Source of the DNA: Paractinoplanes deccanensis
GTDB taxonomy: Bacteria > Actinomycetota > Actinomycetes > Mycobacteriales > Micromonosporaceae
Assembly (NCBI RefSeq): GCF_016862115.1
Contig: NZ_BOMI01000175.1
Location: forward strand, 1 to 64,000
Length of the DNA stretch: 64,000 nucleotides
Direction of reading: 5' to 3'
Within the stretch, counting starts at the first letter, position 1. The number at the start of each line of letters is the position of its first letter. Below the pieces are notes generated by a model that worked only from the letters and a program-made list of their open reading frames with translations, was not told where the DNA came from and did not search any database. A program made the position numbers and the translations under genes. Shown here in pieces: positions 16,941-24,769 of this stretch.

Positions 16941-17681
16941 TCAGAGGCGGCCGGCCTCGATGATGCGGGCCAGGAACTGGCGGGTCCTGGGCTCGGCCGG
17001 ATCGCCCAGCACGCGCGACGGCGGACCCTCCTCCAGCACCTTGCCCTTGTCGAGGAAGGCGACCCGGTCGGCCACCTGGCGGGCGAAGCCCATCTCGTGG
17101 GTGGCCAGCACCATGGTCATGCCCTCGCCCTTGAGGTCGCGGATCATGGTGAGCACCTCGCCGACGAGCTCGGGGTCCAGCGCCGACGTGACCTCGTCGA
17201 GCAGGAGCAGCCGCGGGCTGTTGACCAGGGCGCGCACGATGGCCACGCGCTGCTGCTGGCCGCCGGAGAGGCGGTCGGGATAGGCCGTGGCCTTGTCGGC
17301 CAGCCCCACCCGCTGGAGCCATTCGCGGGCCTGCTCGCGGGCCTCGGCGACGGGCCTGCGGTGGACGCGCACCGGCGCGAGCGTGATGTTGTCGAGCACC
17401 GTCATGTGCGGGAACAGGTTGTACGACTGGAAGACGAGACCGATCTTCTGGCGCACCGCGTCGGGGTCGGCCCTGGGGTCCGTGATGTCCTCGCCGTCGA
17501 GCCGGATCGTGCCGTCGTCGATCTCGGTGAGCAGGTTGACGCAGCGCAGCAGCGTGGACTTGCCCGAGCCGGAGGCGCCGATCAGCGCGACCACCTCGTG
17601 CTCACCCACGTCGAGGCTGAGCCCGTCGAGCACCACGTTCGGGCCGAACGTCTTGCGGACGTCCTGGCAGGAGAGCACCAT
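16941..17681 (-). CDS. Polar amino-acid ABC transporter ATPase
   Basis: The 246-residue nucleotide-binding subunit of a GlnQ-type importer. Walker A GASGSGKST is at 35-43, the Q-loop VFQSYNLFPHMT near 86, the signature LSGGQQQRVAIVRAL near 138-152, Walker B LLLLDEVTSALD after it, and the switch His in ATHEMGFA. It is the last gene of a minus-strand operon with the permease and binding protein; the gap to the permease is 1 nt. Confidence 0.94.
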   Translation of the reverse strand: MVLSCQDVRKTFGPNVVLDGLSLDVGEHEVVALIGASGSGKSTLLRCVNLLTEIDDGTIRLDGEDITDPRADPDAVRQKIGLVFQSYNLFPHMTVLDNITLAPVRVHRRPVAEAREQAREWLQRVGLADKATAYPDRLSGGQQQRVAIVRALVNSPRLLLLDEVTSALDPELVGEVLTMIRDLKGEGMTMVLATHEMGFARQVADRVAFLDKGKVLEEGPPSRVLGDPAEPRTRQFLARIIEAGRL

Positions 17682-17682
17682 C

Positions 17683-18531
17683 TCAGGTCCCCGCGTTCTG
17701 ACGGCGTGCGGCGCGCAGCGTGACGAAGTCGGTGACCCCGATCAGCGGCAGCGCCAGCAGGACGAAGAGCACACCCGCCACTACGTACGGGGTGAAGTTG
17801 GCCTCCTGCGCCACGCCGATCTGCGCCGCGCGGATCGCGTCGATCGGGCCGGCCAACGAGATCAGCCCCACGTCCTTCTGCATCGCCACGGTGTCGTTGA
17901 GCAGCGGCGGAGCCGACCGCCGGACGGCCTGGGGGAGCACCACGTGGCGCATCGCCTGGCGATAGCTGAGCCCCAGCGAGCGGGCCGCCGCGACCTGGCT
18001 CGGGTGCACCGACTCGATGCCGGAGCGGATCACCTCGGCCAGGTAGGCGCCGTAGGTGATCACGATGGCTGCGCCGCCGAGCACGGTGACGCTCGGCGTG
18101 CCCTGCAGGCGCAGGCCCGGGATGCCGAACGCGAAGAGGTAGATCACGATGATCAGCGGCAGGCCGCGGAACGAGTACGTGTACACCGTGGCGAGCGTGC
18201 GCACCGGGAAGAAGACCGGGCCGCGCAGGGTCCGCAGGATCGCGATGAGCAGGCCCAGGGCGAGGGCGCACGCGGCGCAGACCACGAAGAGCCGGATGTT
18301 GAGCCACAGGCCCTCGAGGATGGCCGGCAGGTATTTCCGGGCGATGCGCGGGTCGAAGAACGACGCGCGCACCCGGTCCCAGCCGGGCGCGCCGGTGATC
18401 AGCACGACCAGCAGGGTGCCGAGGACCGCTGTCGAGAGCGCGGCGAGCAGCACGGACCGGATCGCCTGCTTGCGTCGGTAAGCGATCCGGCCGCGCTGAA
18501 TGTCGCTAGGAGTGTGGTGCTGGAGGATCAC
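17683..18531 (-). CDS. Polar amino-acid ABC transporter permease
   Basis: A 282-residue inner-membrane permease of the His/Glu/Gln/Arg type (HisMQ). There are about five membrane segments, with an EAA loop (EVIRSGIESVHPSQVAAARSLG) that contacts the ATPase. The start is GTG 18531, which overlaps the stop of the binding-protein gene as GTGA; a longer frame from 18567 is less likely. One permease gene suggests a homodimer. Confidence 0.92.
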   Translation of the reverse strand: MILQHHTPSDIQRGRIAYRRKQAIRSVLLAALSTAVLGTLLVVLITGAPGWDRVRASFFDPRIARKYLPAILEGLWLNIRLFVVCAACALALGLLIAILRTLRGPVFFPVRTLATVYTYSFRGLPLIIVIYLFAFGIPGLRLQGTPSVTVLGGAAIVITYGAYLAEVIRSGIESVHPSQVAAARSLGLSYRQAMRHVVLPQAVRRSAPPLLNDTVAMQKDVGLISLAGPIDAIRAAQIGVAQEANFTPYVVAGVLFVLLALPLIGVTDFVTLRAARRQNAGT

Positions 18532-19400
18532 TGGAGCTCTTTTGCACCACCCGTGTCGGCCAGCCACGTCTTCTCGAGCACGGCGAGCGTGCCGTCCTGG
18601 CGCAGCTGGTCGACCGCCTGGCTGACGCAGGTGGTCAGCGGCGAGCCCTTGTCGAGCACCAGGCCGAACTGCTCCGGCGTGCCCACCTGGGGCAGCTGGC
18701 CGACGATGACGCCGTCCTTGAGCTCGGCGGACGTCATGTAGAACGCGGTCGGCAGGTCCACCACGATGCCGTCGACAGTGCCGTTGACCAGCGCGGCCTT
18801 GGCGTCGTCGTTGTTGTTGAAGACCGACGGCTGGGCGCTCGGCTTGATCAGGTCGGTGATCGCCTGGTAGCTGGTCGTGCCGACCTGGGCGCCGAGCTTG
18901 GCGCCCTTGAGGTCGGCGAGCGAGGCGGCCGACGCGATCTTCGAGCCCTTTGTGGTGATCACGGTCTGGCGGACGAGGTAGTACGGCGAGGAGAAGTCCA
19001 CCGCGTTACGCCGTTCGGGTGTGATCGAGAACTCGTTGATGTCGAAGTCGAACGCCTTCGGCCCCGGCGCGATGGCGTTGTTGAACGTCACAGAGGTCCA
19101 GATCACGTTGTCCTGTGAATACCCGAGGCGCTGGGCGACCTGGTAGGCGACGGCCGATTCGAAACCTTTGCCGTTCTTGGGGTCGTTGTCGGAGAACCAC
19201 GGCTCGTACGCGGGGTTGTCCGTGCCGATCGTCAGCTTGCCAGCCGTCTTGGTCTGCAGGGCGCCAGCAGGGCAAAGGCTTCCCGAGGAGGAAGCTGACG
19301 CGGTCGGGGAGTCGTTCTCGTCGGCGGGAGCGCAGCCCGCCAGGGCGGCCACCAGGAGCGCGGCGCCGCCGATCGAGGTGAGGGTGTTTCGGCTGACCAT
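18528..19400 (-). CDS. Polar amino-acid ABC transporter substrate-binding lipoprotein
   Basis: A 290-residue class II periplasmic-type binding protein anchored as a lipoprotein: MVSRNTLTSIGGAALLVAAL then AGC, with the lipid Cys at 23. Family hallmarks are LTIGTDNPAYEPWF, GKGFESAVAYQVAQRLGY, FSITPERRNAVDFSSPYY and GTTSYQAI. The ERR-x-x-VDFSxPYY motif marks amino-acid binders. ATG 19400 fits the signal; the frame upstream to 19475 lacks one. The ligand cannot be assigned. Confidence 0.92.
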   Translation of the reverse strand: MVSRNTLTSIGGAALLVAALAGCAPADENDSPTASASSSGSLCPAGALQTKTAGKLTIGTDNPAYEPWFSDNDPKNGKGFESAVAYQVAQRLGYSQDNVIWTSVTFNNAIAPGPKAFDFDINEFSITPERRNAVDFSSPYYLVRQTVITTKGSKIASAASLADLKGAKLGAQVGTTSYQAITDLIKPSAQPSVFNNNDDAKAALVNGTVDGIVVDLPTAFYMTSAELKDGVIVGQLPQVGTPEQFGLVLDKGSPLTTCVSQAVDQLRQDGTLAVLEKTWLADTGGAKELQ

Positions 19401-19477
19401 GTCCGGCAGCCTAGGCCACGTCTCACCTGCTGGGGCCGTTCGTCGCCATCCCGTGACGAGTTGGCAAAATGCCATCC

Positions 19478-19741
19478 GTGAAGACGTTCGAAGAGCTGTT
19501 CGCCGAGCTTCAGGCGAAAGCGGTGGAGAAGCCGGAGGGCTCGTCCACCGTCGCCGCCCTGGAGCGCGGAGTCCACTTCATCGGGAAAAAGGTCGTCGAG
19601 GAGGCGGCCGAGTCCTGGATGGCCGCCGAGCACGAGGGCCCCGAGCGGGCCGCCGAGGAGATCTCCCAGCTGCTCTACCAGGCCCAGGTCCTGATGATCG
19701 CCACCGGTCTGCAGCTCGAGGACGTCTACCGACATCTGTGA
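19478..19741 (+). CDS. hisE: Phosphoribosyl-ATP pyrophosphatase
   Basis: Second step of histidine synthesis. The 87-residue MazG-like protein has KTFEELFAELQAKA, GVHFIGKKVVEEAAE and the acidic E-x-x-E...D motifs. I prefer GTG 19478, because a -10-like CAAAAT lies 7 nt upstream (leaderless pattern) and the family N terminus is V/MKTFEELF. ATG 19469 would add three residues. hisG follows after 49 nt, the usual actinobacterial hisEG pair. Confidence 0.94.
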   Translation: MKTFEELFAELQAKAVEKPEGSSTVAALERGVHFIGKKVVEEAAESWMAAEHEGPERAAEEISQLLYQAQVLMIATGLQLEDVYRHL

Positions 19742-19790
19742 CGTGCCGCCCCGATCCACCGACGAGATCGATCCAAGGAGCACGTCCGCC

Positions 19791-20633
19791 ATGCTGCGCA
19801 TCGCCGTACCGAACAAGGGGACCCTGTCCCAGCCCGCGTCCCAGATGCTGCGTGACGCCGGCTACCGCCAGCGCACCGACCCCAAGGACCTCGTCTGCCG
19901 CGACGAGGCCAACCACGTCGAGTTCTTCTACCTGCGACCCCGCGACATCGCCACGTACGTCGGCTCGGGCGACCTGGACCTCGGCATCACCGGCCGCGAC
20001 CTGCTCGTCGACTCCGGCGTCCCGGCCAGCGAGCTGCTCGACCTCAACTTCGGCGGCGCGACCTTCCGCTGGGCCGCCCCCGCCGACAGCGCCATCACGG
20101 CCGACCAGATCGGCGGCCGCCGCATCGCCACCGCCTACCCCGGTGTCGTCGAGCGCTACCTGACCGAGCGAGACCTCAAGGCCGATGTCGTACGCCTGGA
20201 CGGCGCGGTCGAGAACGCGGTGCGCCTCGGCGTGGCCGACGTGATCGCCGACGTGGTCGAGACCGGCGCGACGCTGCGCCAGGCCGGGCTGGTCACCTTC
20301 GGCGAGCCGCTGCTGCGGTCCTCGGCCATCCTGATCGGCCGGCCCTCCGAGGAGGCCGTGGGCGCCGCCCAGCTGGTTCGCCGGCTCCAGGGCGTGCTGG
20401 TGGCGCGCAGCTACGTGATGCTCGCCTACGACGTGCGCGCCGACCTGCTCGACCAGGCCACCGCGCTCACCCCGGGCTTCGAGTCGCCGACCGTCTCGCC
20501 GCTGCACCGCGAGGGCTGGGTCGCCGTGTCGGCCATGGTCCCGCGTGCCGACGTGCACCGGATCATGGACGAGCTGTACGAGCTGGGCGCCCGCGCCATC
20601 CTGGTGACCGACATCGCGAATTGCAGGTTGTAA
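19791..20633 (+). CDS. hisG: ATP phosphoribosyltransferase, long form
   Basis: First committed, histidine-inhibited step of histidine synthesis. It starts MLRIAVPNKGTLSQPASQML at ATG 19791, with AAGGAG 10 nt upstream; the longer frame from 19743 is not needed. It has the PRPP loop around DVVETGATLRQAGL. At 280 residues it includes the C-terminal regulatory ACT-like domain (about 205-280), so it is the long, HisZ-independent form. Confidence 0.95.
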   Translation: MLRIAVPNKGTLSQPASQMLRDAGYRQRTDPKDLVCRDEANHVEFFYLRPRDIATYVGSGDLDLGITGRDLLVDSGVPASELLDLNFGGATFRWAAPADSAITADQIGGRRIATAYPGVVERYLTERDLKADVVRLDGAVENAVRLGVADVIADVVETGATLRQAGLVTFGEPLLRSSAILIGRPSEEAVGAAQLVRRLQGVLVARSYVMLAYDVRADLLDQATALTPGFESPTVSPLHREGWVAVSAMVPRADVHRIMDELYELGARAILVTDIANCRL

Positions 20634-20634
20634 C

Positions 20635-21093
20635 GTGGCTCTCGTGGAGACGAAGCCGGTCACGTACCGGCCCTTGAAGATCCGCTGGGTGGCGGTGCCG
20701 CTCGCCATCGGCGTCGCGCTGCTGTTCACCGTGCTCAGCTTCGGGCTGCACGGCTCGGCGGGCTTCGACAACTCCGGCACGTTCCAGCGCGGCGACCAGG
20801 CCGCCATGATCGGCCTGGGCGTGCTGATCGGCCTGGGCATCCTGGCCTTCTGCCGCCCCAAGGTGACGGCCGACGCCGACCACATCAAGATCCGTAACGT
20901 GATCGGCGGCTACGACCTGCCCTGGTCGGTGGTGCGCAAGGTGCGCTTCGACCGCAACTCGCCCTGGGCCCAGCTGGAGCTGCACGACGAGGAGCAGATC
21001 TCGATCCACGCGCTCCAGGCGGCCGACAAGGACTACGCGGTCGAGGGCGTCCGCACCCTGCGCCAGCTGCATCAGGCCTCCGTCGAGGCCTGA
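20635..21093 (+). CDS. PH-domain membrane protein
   Basis: A 152-residue protein. Two hydrophobic segments (about residues 19-37 and 60-77) precede a bacterial PH-like domain (PKVTADADHIKIRNVIGGYDLPWSVV ... LHDEEQISIHALQAAD). The GTG start is 1 nt after the hisG stop, so it is co-transcribed with hisEG, a common arrangement in actinobacteria. Its function is unknown. Confidence 0.82.
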   Translation: MALVETKPVTYRPLKIRWVAVPLAIGVALLFTVLSFGLHGSAGFDNSGTFQRGDQAAMIGLGVLIGLGILAFCRPKVTADADHIKIRNVIGGYDLPWSVVRKVRFDRNSPWAQLELHDEEQISIHALQAADKDYAVEGVRTLRQLHQASVEA

Positions 21094-21107
21094 TCTCCAG
21101 TACCTGG

Positions 21108-21427
21108 TAGACTTCACCGCAGTCGACCACGCCCTTGTGCAAGCAGGGGCGCGAAAGAGGAGCCCGCCGGCTCCCACCCGCAGTCCTCGATTCGCTCGTA
21201 GGGCCGGGTCCGGTCACCTGCGCCACGGGAATAATCGCGGCGCGGGGTGCGTCCTCATGGGCGCCGATGACCGGTCGAGCGGGCCCCGGCATGCACTTTT
21301 CTCAAGGTGCGCACGGGGCCTTCTGCTTTCCCGGCGCCCGGCACCCGAGGGCGCGGGGCCGACCGACATTGGCAGCGCCGCGTGGTTGGGGAACCGCGCG
21401 GCGAGGGATATTAACTGAGGAGGCCCC
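21108..21427 (+). promoter_or_regulatory. Promoter and long structured leader of infC
   Basis: TAGACT at 21108-21113 is a candidate -10, giving a leader of about 305 nt before infC. The leader contains several GC-rich inverted segments, such as GGGCCCCGG (around 21281) against CGGGGCC (around 21314), and two GC-rich blocks ending GGGGCCG. Long leaders of infC-rpmI-rplT operons are known sites of L20 or attenuation control. I cannot assign the exact fold, and no leader ORF with clear features is visible. Confidence 0.5.
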
Positions 21428-22039
21428 ATCAGCGTCGAACCACGCGTCAACGAACAGATCCGGGCTCGTGAGGTCCGACTGGTCGGCCCCGAGGGTGAGC
21501 AGGTGGGCATCGTCCCGCTCGAGCGCGCTCTCCAGCTGGCCGCGGACGTCGACCTGGACCTGGTCGAGGTTGCTCCGATGGCGCGGCCGCCGGTGTGCAA
21601 GCTCATGGACTTCGGCAAGTTCAAGTACGAGAGCGCACTGAAGGCACGCGAAGCGCGGCGCAACCAGCAGCAGACCGTCATCAAGGAGATGAAGCTCCGT
21701 CCGAAGATCGACCCGCACGACTACGAGACCAAGAAGGGTCACGTGGTGCGGTTCCTCAAGGCGGGCGACAAGGTCAAGGTGACGATCATGTTCCGCGGTC
21801 GCGAGCAGAGCCGCCCCGAGCTGGGTTTCCGGCTCCTGCGCCGGCTCAGCGAGGAGATCTCGGAGCTTGGTTTCGTGGAGGCCAGTCCGAAGCAGGACGG
21901 CCGAAACATGATCATGGTGCTGGCCCCGCATCGGGCGACCAAGGCCGCTGCCGTGGCGGCCAAGCCCGGCCGCGAGCAGCGCGAGGGCGATGGTGCCGGC
22001 ACTACGCCGGACGCTCCCGCCGACACCACCGCAGAGTAG
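21428..22039 (+). CDS. infC: Translation initiation factor IF-3
   Basis: A 203-residue factor that blocks subunit joining and checks start codons. RVNEQIRAREVRLVGPEG opens the N domain and KIDPHDYETKKGHVVRFL begins the C domain. There is a 25-residue acidic tail after residue 175. The protein homology reaches back to a non-canonical ATC codon at 21428, which follows GAGGAGG by 4 nt; the first ATG (21503) would delete conserved N-terminal residues. A rare start codon is the classic means by which IF-3 represses its own translation. Confidence 0.93.
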   Translation: MSVEPRVNEQIRAREVRLVGPEGEQVGIVPLERALQLAADVDLDLVEVAPMARPPVCKLMDFGKFKYESALKAREARRNQQQTVIKEMKLRPKIDPHDYETKKGHVVRFLKAGDKVKVTIMFRGREQSRPELGFRLLRRLSEEISELGFVEASPKQDGRNMIMVLAPHRATKAAAVAAKPGREQREGDGAGTTPDAPADTTAE

Positions 22040-22108
22040 ACAGCTTTTCCGCGCGACGAGGGGCCGACCGGCCCCCCGATCGCGTGGAAAGATCAGAAAG
22101 AGGCTCAC

Positions 22109-22303
22109 GTGCCTAAGTTCAAGCCGCACACCGGCACCGGCAAGCGGGTGAAGGTCACCGGCAAGGGCAAGCTCCGCACCGAGCAGGCCGGCAAGCGCCA
22201 CCTGCTCGAGGGCAAGTCCTCGCACGTCACGCGCCGCATGACGGGCACCACCGCCGTCGCCAAGGCGGACATTCCGCGAGTGAAGAAGCTGCTGGGCCGC
22301 TGA
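22109..22303 (+). CDS. rpmI: Ribosomal protein bL35
   Basis: A 64-residue basic ribosomal protein beginning PKFKPHTGTGKRVKVTGKGK, with HLLEGKSSHVTRRM. The GTG start is preceded by AGAAAGAGG. It is the middle gene of infC-rpmI-rplT. Confidence 0.96.
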   Translation: MPKFKPHTGTGKRVKVTGKGKLRTEQAGKRHLLEGKSSHVTRRMTGTTAVAKADIPRVKKLLGR

Positions 22304-22342
22304 CGCGCGCGCCACACACGTTCCCCTGTTAGGAGTACCGAA

Positions 22343-22735
22343 ATGGCACGCGTCAAGCGGGCAGTCAACGCCCAGAAGAAGCGTCGCACGTTGCTGGAGA
22401 CCGCCAGCGGATACCGCGGTCAGCGCTCCCGCCTTTACCGCAAGGCCAAGGAGCAGGTGCTGCACTCGATGCAGTACTCGTACCGCGACCGCCGTGACCG
22501 CAAGGGCGACTTCCGCCAGCTGTGGATCACGCGCATCAACGCGGGGGCCCGGGCCAACGGCCTGACCTACAACCGCCTCATCCAGGGCCTCAAGCTGGCC
22601 GGCGTCGAGGTGGACCGCAAGATCCTGGCCGACCTCGCGGTGAACGACGCCGCCGCCTTCGCGGCGATCGTCGAGGTCGCGCGGGCCGCCGTGGCGGCCG
22701 AGGGCACCGGCGGCGCCGCCGCTCAGGCTGCCTGA
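22343..22735 (+). CDS. rplT: Ribosomal protein bL20
   Basis: A 130-residue large-subunit assembly protein: MARVKRAVNAQKKRRTLLE, GYRGQRSRLYRKAKEQ and FRQLWITRINAGAR are family hallmarks. In other bacteria it represses its own operon by binding the leader mRNA. SD AGGAG is upstream of ATG. The C-terminal Ala-rich tail is slightly longer than usual. Confidence 0.96.
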   Translation: MARVKRAVNAQKKRRTLLETASGYRGQRSRLYRKAKEQVLHSMQYSYRDRRDRKGDFRQLWITRINAGARANGLTYNRLIQGLKLAGVEVDRKILADLAVNDAAAFAAIVEVARAAVAAEGTGGAAAQAA

Positions 22736-22750
22736 TACCGCGTTTCGTCT

Positions 22751-22784
22751 CAGGGCGCTTCCCGTACGCACGGGAGGCGCCCTG
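22751..22784 (+). terminator. Terminator after rplT
   Basis: CAGGGCGC-TT-CCCGT, loop ACGC, ACGGG-AG-GCGCCCTG. This gives a 15-pair stem including one T-G wobble. It is only 16 nt after the rplT stop. Confidence 0.8.
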
Positions 22785-22808
22785 CTTCGTGGAAGAGCAA
22801 GAGCTCGG

Positions 22809-23585
22809 ATGACTTTTACCTCCCGTACTCCCCGGGTCGCCGCGGCCCGCAAGTTGCAGCGCCGCAAGGATCGCGACCAGACCGGCCGATTCCTGGCCGA
22901 AGGGCCGCAGGCGGTGCGCGAGGCGCTCGCCGCGGGAGTGGTGATCGAGCTCTTCGGCACCGGCGAGGGCCTGTCCCGGCACGCCGAGCTGGCCGCACAG
23001 GCGCAGGTGGTGTCGCCGGTGAGCGACGACGGCCTGGCCGCCCTCGCCGAGACGGTGAACCCGCAGGGGCTCGTCGCGGTGTGCGAGCAGGTGGACGTGC
23101 CGCTGCACGAGGCGCTCGCCAAGGAGCCCCGGCTCGTCGCCGTCGTGGCGGAGATCCGCGACCCGGGCAACGCGGGCACCGTGCTGCGCACCGCGGACGC
23201 CGCCGGGGCGAGCGCGGTGATCTTCGCGGGGGACGCCGTCGACCCGTACAACGGGAAATGCGTCCGCGCGTCGGCCGGCTCGTTGTTTCATGTAGATGTG
23301 GTCCGTGCCCCGCTCGACGTCGTCCCCGACCTGAACGCCGCCGGTCTCCAGGTGCTCGCCACCAGCGGATACGGCGCCGATGACCTGGACACCCTGGCCG
23401 ACGACGGCGTGCTGGCCGCGCCGACCGCCTGGCTGTTCGGGTCGGAGGCGCACGGCCTGCCCTCCGCGCTGCTGGACGCCGCTGACCGGCAGGTGCGCGT
23501 GCCGATCTACGGCGGCGCCGAGAGCCTCAACCTGGCCGCGGCGGCCGCCGTCTGCCTGTACGCGTCGGCGCGGGCCCAGCGCTGA
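22809..23585 (+). CDS. SpoU-family (TrmH-type) RNA 2'-O-methyltransferase
   Basis: A 258-residue SPOUT methyltransferase acting on rRNA or tRNA. The N-terminal substrate-binding domain opens with LQRRKDRDQTGRFLAEGPQAV. The knotted catalytic domain has motif 1 IRDPGNAGTVLRTA, motif 2 WLFGSEAHGLP and motif 3 VPIYGGAESLNLAAA. It commonly sits between rplT and pheST in actinobacteria. The target nucleotide is not known from sequence. Confidence 0.92.
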   Translation: MTFTSRTPRVAAARKLQRRKDRDQTGRFLAEGPQAVREALAAGVVIELFGTGEGLSRHAELAAQAQVVSPVSDDGLAALAETVNPQGLVAVCEQVDVPLHEALAKEPRLVAVVAEIRDPGNAGTVLRTADAAGASAVIFAGDAVDPYNGKCVRASAGSLFHVDVVRAPLDVVPDLNAAGLQVLATSGYGADDLDTLADDGVLAAPTAWLFGSEAHGLPSALLDAADRQVRVPIYGGAESLNLAAAAAVCLYASARAQR

Positions 23586-23598
23586 TGAGGGCGTGCTG

Positions 23599-24603
23599 AT
23601 GAGGGCGATCGTCTACGACGCGGTGGGCTCGGTGCCGCGGGTGGCCGACGTGCCCGCCCCCGACTGCCCGCCCGACGGCGCGGTGGTCGAGGTGCGCGCG
23701 ACCGGTGTCTGCCGCTCCGACTGGCACGCCTGGCGCGGGCACGACCCGGTGCCGCTGCCGCACATCCCGGGCCACGAGTTCGCCGGTGTCGTCTCGGCCG
23801 TCGGGCCGCAGGTCAAGGGCTTCGCCGTCGGCGACCGGGTGACCGCGCCCTTCGTCAACGGGTGCGGCTGGTGCCCGTACTGCGTCGCCGGCCGGGCGCA
23901 GATCTGCCCCAACCAGACGCAGCCCGGCTTCACCCATCCCGGTTCGTTCGCCGAGCAGGTGCAGGTGCGCGCGGCCGACACCAACCTCGTACGGCTGCCC
24001 GACGCCGTCGATTTCGTGCCGGCGGCCGCCCTCGGATGCCGCTTCGCCACGGCCTTCCGGGCGCTGACCGGGCACGGGCCGGTGCCGGACGACGCCGTGG
24101 TGGCGGTGCACGGCTGCGGCGGCGTGGGCCTGTCCGCGGTGATGATCGCGGTGGCGCTGCGGCTGCGGGTGCTCGCGCTCGACCTCTCGCCGGCGGCGAC
24201 CGCGATGGCCGCGTCGCTCGGCGCGGTGGTGGTGCCGTCGGTGGTGGGCGAGGCCGACATCGCGATCGACGCCTACGGCTCGGCCGAGACGGCGGAGGCC
24301 TCGGTGCGCAGCCTGCGGCGCGGCGGGCGGCACGTGCAGGTGGGCCTGATGCTCGGCGACGACGCGCGGGCGCCGCTGCCGTGGGACCTGGTCGTCGCGC
24401 ACGAGCTCCAGGTCGTCGGCTCGCACGGCATGGCCGCCGTGGACTATCCGCCGATGCTCGACCTCGTGGCGCGCGGGCGGCTCGACCCGGGCCGCCTGGT
24501 GGGCTCGGTGATCGACCTGGCCGAGGCCGGCGAGGCGCTGCGCGCGATGGACTCGCCGATCCCCGCCCACGCCGGTATCACCGTCGCTGTCCGTTCGGTG
24601 TGA
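23599..24603 (+). CDS. Zinc-dependent alcohol dehydrogenase
   Basis: A medium-chain dehydrogenase of 334 residues. The catalytic zinc ligands are in GVCRSDWHAW and PGHEFAG, and the structural zinc loop is CGWCPYCVAGRAQIC. The Rossmann motif is HGCGGVGLSAV. I start at ATG 23599, 13 nt after the methyltransferase stop, so the two may be co-transcribed. The substrate is unknown. It is not part of the conserved translation gene block, so it is probably an insertion between the methyltransferase and pheS. Confidence 0.9.
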   Translation: MRAIVYDAVGSVPRVADVPAPDCPPDGAVVEVRATGVCRSDWHAWRGHDPVPLPHIPGHEFAGVVSAVGPQVKGFAVGDRVTAPFVNGCGWCPYCVAGRAQICPNQTQPGFTHPGSFAEQVQVRAADTNLVRLPDAVDFVPAAALGCRFATAFRALTGHGPVPDDAVVAVHGCGGVGLSAVMIAVALRLRVLALDLSPAATAMAASLGAVVVPSVVGEADIAIDAYGSAETAEASVRSLRRGGRHVQVGLMLGDDARAPLPWDLVVAHELQVVGSHGMAAVDYPPMLDLVARGRLDPGRLVGSVIDLAEAGEALRAMDSPIPAHAGITVAVRSV

Positions 24604-24608
24604 CCGCT

Positions 24609-24671
24609 ATGCTTGGTCCCGTGCCAGGACACTCGATGCTGTTTAGCCGGCCCGCTGGTCGCGGGCGCTAG
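24609..24671 (+). promoter_or_regulatory. Candidate pheST leader ORF and attenuator
   Basis: A 20-codon ORF, MLGPVPGHSMLFSRPAGRGR, ends 98 nt before pheS. An internal ATG (24636) would give an 11-residue form with a single Phe codon in second-to-third position. Around it, GTGCC (24621-24625) can pair with GGCAC (24671-24675), and CCAGGA (24624-24629) can pair with TCCTGG, in competing ways. A GC-rich inverted region follows. This is consistent with translation-dependent attenuation, but one Phe codon is weak support. Confidence 0.35.
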
Positions 24672-24769
24672 GCACTCCTGGGCGTTCTCCCTGACCGGCG
24701 GGCTGCGGCCGAGCCGCGCCTCCGTACACTGCCCGATGGTTCATCCGGTGTGAGGGAGCTTGCCCGACC

